NCBI RefSeq assembly: GCF_000524195.1
Contig: NW_020170396.1
Span: 303,191-319,745, forward strand
Direction: 5' to 3'
Length of the DNA stretch: 16,555 nucleotides
Origin: Echinococcus granulosus
Lineage: Eukaryota; Platyhelminthes; Cestoda; Cyclophyllidea; Taeniidae
The notes under the pieces were generated by a model. That model worked only from the letters and a program-made list of their open reading frames with translations. It ran no database searches and was not told where the DNA came from. Position numbers and translations under genes: made by a program. How positions within the stretch are numbered: the stretch's first letter is position 1; every line of letters starts with the position of its first letter. Shown piece by piece: positions 1 through 10,900 of the stretch.

Positions 1-700
1 CAGAATGTGTGAGGACAGTGTGATAGTGGCGTTTGCTGTCAGGAGGAGCAATGTAGATTTATTATCCAGAACAGGAAGTTCAATTAGCGTGCAGAGCCTA
101 ATGAAAAACAACAACCTATGATTTACTTGGGAGAAGAGTGCCTCGACGATTACTGAACTCTTTTCATCAAGTGGTGCTAGAGATGAAAAGTTGGGGACCA
201 ATTCTGGCCTTAGAGCTAATCTATTTACAATTTTCCCAAATTGTCGAGGTGTATCAAGAATGACAGGCGCTATAAGAGACTATCCGCATGGCAAATTTGA
301 ACTGTGTCAATGTTGCATGTAGCAGAGAAGTTCTTGCAAGACGTTTTTAATTAATCCGCAAAACATGGAGCTCCTAGGACAAAAACATGGAAAAGGGTAT
401 TATAGGCAACTGCTCTACTATCTTAGTGTGAAGTTTATGCGATGTGAGATCATCCGTCTGTGTTATGCAACTGACTTGACAGTGATAAACGATCTGAACA
501 TCCAAAGTCTGGGAGTTTATTGGTCGGAAACAACAAAAAGCAACAATGTTAACCATAATGATGACAAATGGATTTGTTACTCCCGTTGCAGTGGCTATTA
601 TGCAATCAAAAACTCACGCAGGAATGCTCCCTCAATTCCGGTGTAAAATCGGAGCCAAAGTTGCCTCCGGCGACTCAATTTGTTATCTTTTTTCGTTCAG

Positions 701-780
701 CAAGTGAAAGTAGTTTTACTCGGATGAGCATGGGTACTAGTGCCGCTGGATGCGGCGCTGGCCGAGGAAAGCAAATTAGG
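701..780 (+). other. Candidate plus-strand internal exon of unidentified gene
   Basis: This 80-bp, GC-rich block is preceded by a strong polypyrimidine acceptor (TTATCTTTTTTCGTTCAG, AG at 699-700) and followed by a near-consensus donor AGG|GTAAGT (from 781). Only one frame is fully open (two leading bases then 26 codons, ending phase 0); it reads SESSFTRMSMGTSAAGCGAG then RGKQIR, which I cannot assign. A different frame begins VKVVLLG, like the first strand of small GTPases, but hits a stop immediately. It could be an exon of a gene converging on NMNAT, a UTR exon, or chance. Confidence 0.3.
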
Positions 781-819
781 GTAAGTGAAGGCGCGCAAAA
801 CGACCGCCACCCACTGGAA

Positions 820-848
820 GGGGAGGAGAGGGAGGAAGGGAAGGCGGG
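820..848 (+). other. G-quadruplex-type motif
   Basis: Four G runs (820-823, 830-832, 838-840, 846-848) are separated by loops of 6, 5 and 5 bases, meeting the common G3+N1-7 rule. It sits 40 bp after the candidate donor at 781 on the same strand. Whether it folds or matters is unknown. Confidence 0.5.
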
Positions 849-1592
849 AGGAGAATGGCAAATGCACTGCTTAAAATAGACTCAAGTGTTCATGCCACAG
901 TTGGTGCGATTGGCGAAACAAGACTACAGTAACAAATTAGAGAGATGAAAAAAATCCTTCCCTGCAGTCTTCCCAGGGTAATACGATTAGATCGACTCAA
1001 TATCACTCATTGTGTTATCATTGTCTTGATGAATTTTATGTCAGGGAGGCGATAAAATGGACTGGGTGGAAGATGACCAATTGGGTGCTCAAGAAAAACA
1101 GCATTATGTAATTATTATGTAGCAATGAACGAATAAACTTGTGCCTTATCTACCTGACGTGTTCGTGATCAGCTACTTACTGAAAAACAGTAATTTCTTA
1201 TTCCATTCCCACATAATTCTTGTTTTGTACTGCCTCAAAGATCTGAATACTTCCCAATGTTGATCAAGCGCATATAATTAGGTCGGAGTTTGTAGACCAT
1301 AGCCCGTATTTTCGCAAGAGGATGAAGAATAAGGTCCCTCATAACAATGGCAAGTTGTTTAAAAACCACTTCCACAATGTGAACATGTTCGAAAAAAAGG
1401 GACCACGTTTTATCCGCAGTGCTAAGAAAAAAGTCAACGAATTTTGAATTAAGACTATGTTAGAAACAGGATACACTACTACTGCTTCCACCCTCTTGGT
1501 ATTCTAAGAGAAAGTGAGGAAGTGAATGAAGAGAAGGAATTCAGAAACAGAAGTTTTGATTCAGTTCCCCAAGCCATCCATGAAGTCACAAC

Positions 1593-1904
1593 TCACCAGG
1601 TGGAGGGATGCTGAGGACGACGACGCAGTGCCTCCTCCTCCTCCTCCTCCTCCTCTTCCTTCACCTGAGGTGGCAAAAGTGAAGGGATTACGGGCGGAGG
1701 TGGAACAAGGATGAGGAGGCGGGGTGACGGCCTCGGTCGCGAACGTGGAGGCCTCGCGGCGCCATAGAGACCGTGTGCGTAAATCTCCTCCAGCGCGGCG
1801 TCGGGCACAAGGTAGCGCACCGACTGGCCCCGTGCCAAGGCCCTTCGTACCAAGGTGGCACTTAGCCCGTTCTGGCACCACTCGGTCGCCAGGATCACGT
1901 TTTG
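1593..1904 (-). CDS. NMNAT: NMNAT exon 5: SxTxxR motif, C-terminal helix and poly-Glu tail
   Basis: Encodes residues 514-616 and a TGA stop at 1595-1593, starting after a CGTTAG acceptor (AG at 1906-1905) in phase 0. NVILATEW (515-522), LSATLVRRALARGQSVRYLVPD (527-548) and EEIYAHGLYG (552-561) are the typical end of the NMNAT catalytic domain; the Ser, Thr and Arg of SATLVR bind ATP phosphates in this family. The last 55 residues are not conserved: Arg/Pro-rich, four prolines (581-584), nine glutamates (596-604), then RRRPQHPSTW. A good internal donor CAG|GTGAAG (1665|1664) just before the glutamates could instead send the transcript to an unseen last exon, so the tail is less certain than the core. 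Confidence 0.88.
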   Translation of the reverse strand, partial: QNVILATEWCQNGLSATLVRRALARGQSVRYLVPDAALEEIYAHGLYGAARPPRSRPRPSPRLLILVPPPPVIPSLLPPQVKEEEEEEEEEALRRRPQHPSTW

Positions 1905-4900
1905 CTAACGCAAGCCAACAAAAAAAGCCTAATATTACAGTCAATGCTGCTGTAACCTACGTTTTAGGATGGTCTGGAATTTAACCCACCTCAACTACGA
2001 CCCTCTCAGCTTTATACACTCCTAAGAAAGCTACCTTCAGATGAGTGTGCCTCGATGCGTCCCGATGAATGACTGGGAAGGTGCATTGATGGCAGCGCTA
2101 GCAAGCCCACTCTAAATGAAGGACAATCGCACCTTCCGCAGGTGCCATGCCAAATCAAGACGTCAAAAAATGGCAGCATCAGGTGCGAGTGGTTGAATCT
2201 ACCCAGACTGACTGAGGAAGGAATGCTGAGATCGTGAGCATCAGTGTAACGAAAAGGGGATTTCAACCGTTTAGAATTTCGTTGCGAACACAGAAGTTAA
2301 TGATCATGAAGTGAGGACATGCAATTCCTTTCCCATATTGCTTTTATGCAAATATTCCCACAGAAAGTGACCAATGTACGGAGTGAGCCTAATGTAGGAT
2401 GCTGTTTGCCATTTAACACTATATCCAAAAAGAACCTCCCCATGGTAGAAATTACCTAACAGAGAATATGATACCTAGGAATACCATCAAGGTTCACGAC
2501 AAACCCTACCGCAAGTGAAATAAAAAGGAGGATTTGCGCCATGAATCAACTTCCTCAAATCATTTTCGGTACCGCATTGTAGTTTATTCAAGTGCACTGG
2601 AAAACTCGTGATTGTGGAAGCAAAAGTGTAGCCACAGAAGGCGTTTAAAAACAGAATCACGTTGATTTGGATGGTAAACTTCTTTATCTGGATCTTTCCT
2701 GACACGGCTTGGGGTTCCATTCATGTCAAAATTCTCTCTAATCGTTCACAAGTTTATAATGAAGCTTCTTTTAAACTCTTTTACTTCACCATAACATCAT
2801 ACCACAAATCAGGGACTAAGAAGAGTTAGCTTCTTTTCCACATTGTACGGATATTTAGAGGGAAAAATAAGATAGCTTCTATGCACATCGTTCTGTCACA
2901 AATGTCACCACTTAATACTCAGATACAATGGGATCCAGATTAAAGTTTTACTCAGAATGCATCACTATTAAATGCGAGAACTATCACCATTCCCGTTCAC
3001 GATGAAGTAGCATTGAATGTGATACTTTTGTGGGCAATTTCTTCGCCATTCCAATCCACCTGACCTTCAGGAGGGGCTGAGGCGACTATGCTCCGCAGTA
3101 TCTCTAAGAGTTATTTAGAAATGGAGATCCACGCGATTTACGACTTTAATAATTCACTCACAGTAAAATTATTCGAAGGAATCGTTCGCTTAGTGAAGAT
3201 TTTCTCCATCTTCTAGATAACTAAAATTAGCAGTAACAAGTTTCAGAGATGTTATCGCTTACCCGAAATCACAGCTGACAGAATGAAAAACCGTAACTCA
3301 GACAGAGGCTTTTCCACTTTCTTACTATGATGATTTTTGGAGTAAAAAAACTAATCGGACCAGCCTTGAACTCCTTGTGTTTGGGCAAGAGTGGATAGTG
3401 GATTGCAAATTTGACACGCCAGGGATCATATTTAGACTCCAATTATTGGTGAAAAACAACTAGATGTTATTTGAAAGTTTCATAGGCGTCATTTAAAAAC
3501 AGTATTTAGACCATTTTAAAAAGTTGGCCACATTTCCGATAGCCTACTCAGCGGACTGCGGCACCAAACACCGACCATTCCACGTTTTGAAAGAGATCAA
3601 CTTTATGGGTAAGCTGGCTTAAACACCACATATTCAACTATTCGCATTCGAGTACAAAATTAATTGAAAGTCATTAGAGGCGCTGCAATACTTCAAATTG
3701 CTTCCAACTAATTTCTGCTCACCCACAGCCATTTCAGCATGAATTAGAGCAATGGAGGGAAGGAGGGTGAGGGGGAAGTTAGAGCAAACCTTTTAGTGCC
3801 AGAGAGTGAAAGTGCACAATTTATGGCGAATCACATGGATGCTCCAGGGCAGAAATTTAGAAGGTGACTCAACTTGCTAAGGCATTGCAACTTTTCAAGT
3901 CAGCTAATCCTAAATCCGCATATGCGCGCCTCATGGAAGAGAATCATGCAGACTGGGACGTACAAGGATGATAGGAAAACCTGGATCTTAGAATCCCAAT
4001 GATAAGATAATGAGGTAATTCAGTTTAGTAGCACCGCAGAGAAGCAATTGACCGGTTAAGTAACCTACGACCAAAAAACTTCTGCACTTCATTTAAGAAG
4101 ATTCAGGCTTTTATTGTAGGGAATCAACAGCCGTGCCCAACGTGATACCCATTAAGTGTATCCAAACTTACCAGTCAGCAGGTGTGCCACAGGCGAGCGG
4201 TAAAGCAAAGCCGGAGCAAAGTAAAAAATGCCTAAATTTAGACACGTAGGCTATGTATGTCACACGAGAGCAGTGGCTGCAGCTGGAGAAGTAAAGAGCC
4301 AATGGAGCTTAATGAAAGTCGACATTTATTCTTGCCACAAGAAGGGAGGAAAGTGAGAGAGAGAGGCTTTTTACTTGTATTGACAAAAGTCCGAGTGCTA
4401 TAAATAGGATGCGGGTGTGAGGGAACGTAGGCTGAGTACTACTGGACTAACCTCATAGCGAGAAAGAAGGTCCATCTCGTAGAGGAGACGGGCGGCGTTA
4501 GAACCGGGTCGGCTTATGCAGACTATACCGTAATCGCGTACTAATGCAGTCATCTGAAAGAGCACAACGAAAAATAGTACATTTAAAAATAACATGGTGA
4601 AATTTTGATTTGTGAGCACAAACCTGGAGCATTAATTCTACAGTGGTCACTCGATACTGGGTGGGAAAAAGAGATGAATTGTTCAATTTGAGATTCTGGA
4701 ATAAAGTGACTGCCACAGTCCATGAAAGATGCGTTCTGTTTAAAGTTACGCTACTTAAAGATTAAAACGAATGCAATTACCCCACCCAGAACACGAACAC
4801 CCAGTGGCATAGCTCAGCCCAGCCGATTAGCATAGCACATTTGTGACGCTGCATAGCAAATGTGTGAAACTCGAACTGTGAAGAACAACTTGTAAAACAC

Positions 4901-7900
4901 CGAACATAAATGAAAGAAAGACAAAGTGGTTTCGCTAATCACAAATTTAATCTACAATTGGGTACGGAAAGCGTCAAGTAGCGACAACGTGAAAACACAG
5001 AACAGCGATCAAAAATGAATGAAGTAGGGCGACTGGACTGAGTTCCATTAATTTCGATTCCGATTTGTGTCTGGTCGTCGCACAAAACCCATCTAGTAGT
5101 TGGCTCCAATACTGCCTGACTGAAACATTGACCGCTGTTTTGAATTTGCTGGGAGAGCAAAATGTTACAAAGTACGGAAAAATGAGGCCTCAGAGTAGAA
5201 TCTGATTAAAGCCCACGTCGTCCCGGTAACACTTCATAGAGTTGTTCCGGAACAGAGGAGGCCTCAAAACAGACTGTGATTAGCATCTACATCGCCCATT
5301 CCAGAACAGAGTTGAGAAAGCAAAATCGGTCCATTTATTGTAAATCTTTTATCAATTTTTGAAAATAATGGCATTGAGGGGATTCAGATACGCATCATAG
5401 AAAACAGCAGGAACTTCTACATATCTACCGTCTTGCAAAGGGCAAAGCCGTTGACACTGCAGAAGCAGGCGGAGTGCGCATAAATCCACTTAAGATGCTA
5501 GTTGAAAATGGAAGGTGACCGAAATAAGCTTATGTGGTTTTCGGTGTACCTCGCTCCAATGATTACTCGTGATTTATGGGCATTCGCAGAATGTATCCAA
5601 AGTTTTATACGCCTGCATTGCAAAGCATGGATGAAATCGCGTCAGACTGTCGTTGCGCTACACCACTCTTGGTCGGTACTCACTATTCGCCACTTTCTGC
5701 ATATTTTGCACCCACTCAACTTTCATCAGATGTCGATGGAACGAACATTGTGTGATTCTGGCTTGCGCAATTTAGGCATCGAGTTTACCTCGATTCTAAT
5801 GCTACGTCTTGGGAAGGCACTTTAGTAGAAAATACCACCCAAAAAAGGTTTTAAATTGAAAGTCTGCCTAAGAATGACTCAAGGTTAGATGCATCATGTT
5901 TAGATGGACCCTCCATTCTCAATGATGATTTTCGTACAGCTATTGACTGAAGGAATTCGAAATTAACGTGTCAAAAAAGGATTATTTGACGCGATTGACT
6001 GATAAGAAATGGTGAAGTGACATATTACTGACTATCCTCACCACCCCACACTTTTAACGTAACACATTCCCTCCAGAAGCTAAGTTCATCTTGCATATTT
6101 GGTGTGCCTCACACCACTACAAACATATTGCTGAAAGCCAAGCAACAACTACAGCTGGGAACTACCTACTCAACATCGAAACAACTCAAACGCTCACGAA
6201 AAAAAGCCTTCAGAAACAGCTATGCTGCAGATACCTACAATTTCAAAAAAATTCCCATGTTCAATTTCATAGAACCCTCCATTATCGCAGGTAATTCCCG
6301 ATCATTCCGGTAAACGCGGCCCTACTCACTTTCTTCTGATTCACTGAGACTGGGTTCGGATATGCCTTCAGCGCACTAATAGTTACTATAGGTCAGTAAT
6401 CATCTATAACCAAGCCGACCGAGTAGCCCAGACCCAGACGCAGTCACTGATACTCTCCAAAAGCCCTCTTCTGCCAGCATTTAAACCCGTACCCCCCATG
6501 TCACCTCTGTGTCGACTCGCCCCAGTCAGTCAATTAAGACATCTGACCTTAGGTCTTTCCCATGAATTATCGGGTCGGTGGCCTCAATATGATGCAGTTT
6601 AAACCTAACGGCTCAATTTATAACGTATTTGAAGTTGGACTGCTCTAAGGAGAGTGTGGTGTCACATATATGTGACCCTAGCAGTCAACATGCCAGGATT
6701 CGGTGATTTACCAAGTGGACATCATGAAGGCGATTGAAAATCATGTTATGTAAAGGCGCTCAGACAACTGAAAGTAGCTAACCCTAGATGCAGCATTACT
6801 GTTAATTGTAAAACACATCTGACCAAGAAAAAAAAGTAGTAAGAAAGGGATTGGTGAGAGAGAAATGGCAACTTGTAGTAAAAATAGCACAATTCATGGG
6901 ACCGCATGAAATCTACCAAACCCGATCAATCATCCTTCCTGGTCGACAAAAAGTCTATTAGGTAGTCTAGGTAAGGTTCCAATTTGAGGAAACAGTGTTG
7001 ATATGTGTGGAGTAAACTGATCGTGTCCTTGAGAACGCAGACTCGGGTACACTGGGGGGGAGAAATCCTTAAGAAGGCATGGAGAACGGTAACATTTGCA
7101 ATGGAGACAAGCAAAGAACACAACACAATGAAAAAAATAACACAATGCATCGACCGAAAGTCCGTTTTCGATAGAGTTTAAAAGGGTATTGTGCTACTAT
7201 GGTAGCTCATAATGAGCAATGTGGGAGAAAAACCCACTGTACCAAGGGTATTCTTATGACCAAATTTACACAATACATTTTCAGATCAACAATCATCGCA
7301 AGTCCACTATGACGCCCTGCTTACATTGGCCTCAAATTGAGAGCCGCAGCGAACTGGCATTCTACACTATCCAGGAGTATATTGTAGCAAAAAAGATAGG
7401 TTAACTCTTCAATTAATTAATCAGTTAATTCCTTCACTCCATTTTTGAAAGAAAAGAATACATCATGAACGGTGGCAGAATGATCTTGGAATTTTACGCT
7501 GCTGGGCAGGTCTCGCCAGTCTTCCACGAAACGGACCCAAAGATCATTTCGAGGAGCCATTTTTTATAATGCTTTCAGAGGCAGTTTGAGCTCCACAGAG
7601 CATCCAAAGTAGACCGAGATAAGCGGGTCGTGGTTGGTAAACGTTAAGATGCAATAAAATGACATTTGCAGTCAAATGAGAGAACCGTTTCAATCTTTTA
7701 CGATATATCCCTCACGGCGGTGGTTTGGAGTCATCCTCATATAAACCCCAATCCTTTTAATAGCGCTACTTCTAGACTCATACTCTCCATAATTCATTAC
7801 CCTAAGGAAGATTAGATGATCAAATCTTAATCCACTGGACTACCAGAAAGTCATGATGTAGATGGGCAAATTTAACTTTTGTTACGTTTCTCTAGCTGAC

Positions 7901-10900
7901 GATATGATCGGTGAAAGCGAGTAGAAAGAGCAAAAGAGTAAACTAACATCGTCCTCCGACCAAAGATTGGGTGTGTTGAAGGACTCGAGGAGATCTGCAC
8001 CACAGACGAGCTTAACCCGGACTGGGAGCAAAGCGGAAGGAGCAGAAAACGACGCGGGATATTGCCGACGGCCACAGCAACACCGACCACTAGGCTGTGC
8101 TTCTTCCGCAGCCTCCGCGTCACGGACGGCGCGCAGGTGCGCTGCCAGCCACGCGTTTGTCGCAGAGCCACTATGCATCGTTTTTGCCGTCTTGTCATCC
8201 TCTCCCTGCAAACCTGCGGTGTATTTAAAAATGTGCTATACTTGCGAATATGTACACAGTTCCGATCGCATCCTCTACGTTATAAACATCCTCTCCGTGC
8301 CATCGGTTTCGAAGGTCCCATAAATACAAATAGCTTTGAGACAGTGAAAGACCGCAGATAAGGGGTTGCTCGGAGGACCGGGACTTTGTTAGCGGCCCTT
8401 TTGATTAGCTAATTAGTAATTACGACTGAAATCAGTCTTCCTGTCCCGCTGCTTAAGGACTCAACGAGTTTCAATATCAGTTGTCTTAGAGTTCTCCATT
8501 AGCGTCTTGTCAAATCAAGGACTTCCTGGAGCCAAAGTAAAAGGTACTTGGTGCACTAACCAAGACTTAATCAACACGATTCGCCTTAGACTACAGTGAA
8601 AGTTCATAGAGAAGAAAAACCTCTAAAAGAAAAAATTCACCCGAGATTTCGCCAAGCCGCGGATCCTCGAAATCATTCGGATCGAAGGTCGCCGCTTCTG
8701 TCCCTACCGCTGCCACGGACTCACCACCTTCAACACCATCCAGATGTTGAAAAATTCGGCGCATGCGCGCCTGGATACGTTCGAGAACGCATCGGGTAGG
8801 TGTCCATTGAGTGCGAGAGGCCTCCCAGGAGTCCACAGCCAACCAATCAGAAGTGGTGGCACAGGCTAGGCGCGCCAGGCGGCAGCGAGACGCCGCTGAA
8901 GCCAGACCCTCTTTCGCGTAAGCGTCGGATACCGGAGATAGGATGCCCACCACCACCACTTGACGTCGGGGCTTAAGCAGGTGCTGACTGGGTAAAGAAT
9001 TTCCCTTCTTCCTCAGCCCTTCGCCGTCATCTGTCTGAGGCAGTTTCTGTTGGTGATGCTGCTGCTGAAATGACCATGTTTTTTCAACGGCGTCTCGTGC
9101 TAACTCTGAATCGAAAAACAAATAAGATCGATACGCTTAATAAAAACATTTGCATTAACCAAGACCCTTCCATTGCCTAGATGATAATTGGAAGGCTCTC
9201 CATCTCTACTGATTTTTGTGGCAGTTTACTTACGTCGGCGAGCACGCATTAACACCGGCAATGGAGCAAAGACAATAAGCGGGATGTAGCTGCTTTTCTA
9301 CTTCATTATTAACCTTTCAAACAATCAGTTTTTTACTACGCTTCAGCAGCGCCATGTTCCAAACTGATTTCATCCATGAATTCTATGGGATTTTCCGCAA
9401 TTGCGTGTTACAAATAGTTCTGTAAACAGGATTAACGTGCTAGTCAACAGTCCAGTGGTAGACCACTAAATGCCACACGCTTATGCACAAGGTCGTAGGG
9501 TAAACGAAAATATGACCAAAATAACCAACAGCCTCTCACAAACAAGTATACATATTAAAACACCACACAAAGGTGCGATCAGTTAAGAAAGACCGATTCC
9601 GCAGTTTTAAAAATCGAAAGAGGAAATAAAAGGATTTGTGTATAAGAAAAGTGGGACTCAAGGACCTTTACTAGGTAGACTTGGCCCAAGGATCCATTAG
9701 GTTACTAAGCCTGGGATATCACTGGAGGATTTGGGTCGGGGTGAGGATGAGGAAAATAAGTTTTTTTTGTAAGTCACCGCTTCAACAACGACGTCCTTGG
9801 TCTTTTCGAGGTGAAATCTGCAAGATGACTTGCTTGAGAGGTGACGAAAATAAATTTAATCACCTGACAGCCTATTCGTCAAGTGTGCCTTTGATCTCTG
9901 TACATTTTTCTGTAGACAAGTGAAACAAGCAATCACGGTAATTCCTTCAATGAATTGCCTTTCATCCCGTCAATAAAATGCTAAAGGTAGCAACGAAAAA
10001 TTTGTCGATTCCCAGGAAAAAAGGGACTTCTATCACTGATAACTAGCATGAATTATTTGTCCAAACTTCGAATGTGGGAAATGGGCAGATGTTTTTTTTT
10101 ACTCGAGAAACAAAAATGTTATGCTCTTCTGACAGTTTGGAAATTTGAAGAAAGCCCATGATGCATATGGTACTGCAACAATCAAGAATATCCCAAATTA
10201 ATGGTTCGCAAACCAAAAAATAGGTACTAATAGCGATGGAGTTATCCTTTTCGACTACAAAAGCAAACGAAATTCGCTGCCAGTTTTGAAGTCTTTAAGA
10301 TAAACTAACTTTCTGGTAATTAGCCACAACAACAGGAGACTAATTTGAACTGAAGAATGCATTCAAGGGTCCAGCTTTGCATCTTACCGCTTCCTGAAAA
10401 GAAGTTGAGTTAGCTAGCTGGAGCTCAAAAACCACGTGCATGAAGGCAGGATCAAAAGTTTGGTGGTACAATCTGGATTCATGCCAACATTGGCTCACAA
10501 AAGGACTAACCCCTGCTAAAAATAGATGCGAATTTCAAGAGTCCCTTTCAGCATGGCAGCTTTGGTTTTTTCTAGGTATAAGTGAATGGAAGAGGCAGAT
10601 AAAAGGTCTACAAACTTCATTTGACTTGGTTTGAAAGTGAGCGAAAGAAAGAAGGTGTGGGCTTATTCATTACTTCTTTGCATTCCACTGAAATATTGAC
10701 TTCTCTGTTTGACTCATCGATACACTTTTTGAAGAAGACTCAAAATAAAGCCCCGGAGCGATGAAATGAGTGTTAGCACTTCCCAGACGTTCAAAGGCGG
10801 CGTAGGTGAGAATGCATTCGCGGTAAGCAGTGAATAGATTTCACCTTTCACCTTTTAAACGAAGCGGCTAGCCGCTCTTTCGCCACGCCAACTGATCGCA

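Larger units (their letters stand above)
1..1592. other. 3' flank of NMNAT; no recognised gene
   Basis: Mostly AT-rich sequence beyond the NMNAT stop codon. I find no convincing AATAAA poly(A) signal on the minus strand close to the stop; GATAAA at 1409-1414 (minus) is the nearest weak candidate, and AATAAA at 515-520 (minus) is far. On the plus strand, AATAAA at 1132-1137 could end a gene running toward NMNAT. A plus-strand reading frame of 93 codons at 365-646 matches nothing I recognise and is of a length expected by chance. The GC-rich patch about 650-870 is listed separately. Confidence 0.5.

Noticed and set aside
365..646. 93-aa plus-strand ORF in the 3' flank
   Set aside because: AT-rich, no recognisable domain, chance length; kept only as a remark.
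701..724. Small GTPase start (VKVVLLG) at the orphan exon
   Set aside because: The frame stops at TGA immediately after the Gly, with no P-loop continuation in that frame.
1526..1714. Plus-strand proline-repeat ORF
   Set aside because: It is the reverse of the NMNAT poly-Glu/Pro tail; the prolines come from the CTC repeat.
1561..1944. 127-codon minus-strand ORF overlapping exon 5
   Set aside because: Different frame from the conserved NMNAT C-terminus; it is a shadow of exon 5.
4830..4864. Short repeat/hairpin in intron 3 as a miRNA
   Set aside because: The stem is only 8 bp, far below a microRNA precursor.
5502..5825. 107-aa plus-strand ORF in intron 3
   Set aside because: No motif, no composition shift, and roughly two or three frames of this length are expected by chance in a window of this size and base composition.
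7967..8361. Two plus-strand ORFs over exon 3
   Set aside because: Antisense shadows of the GC-rich NMNAT exon 3.
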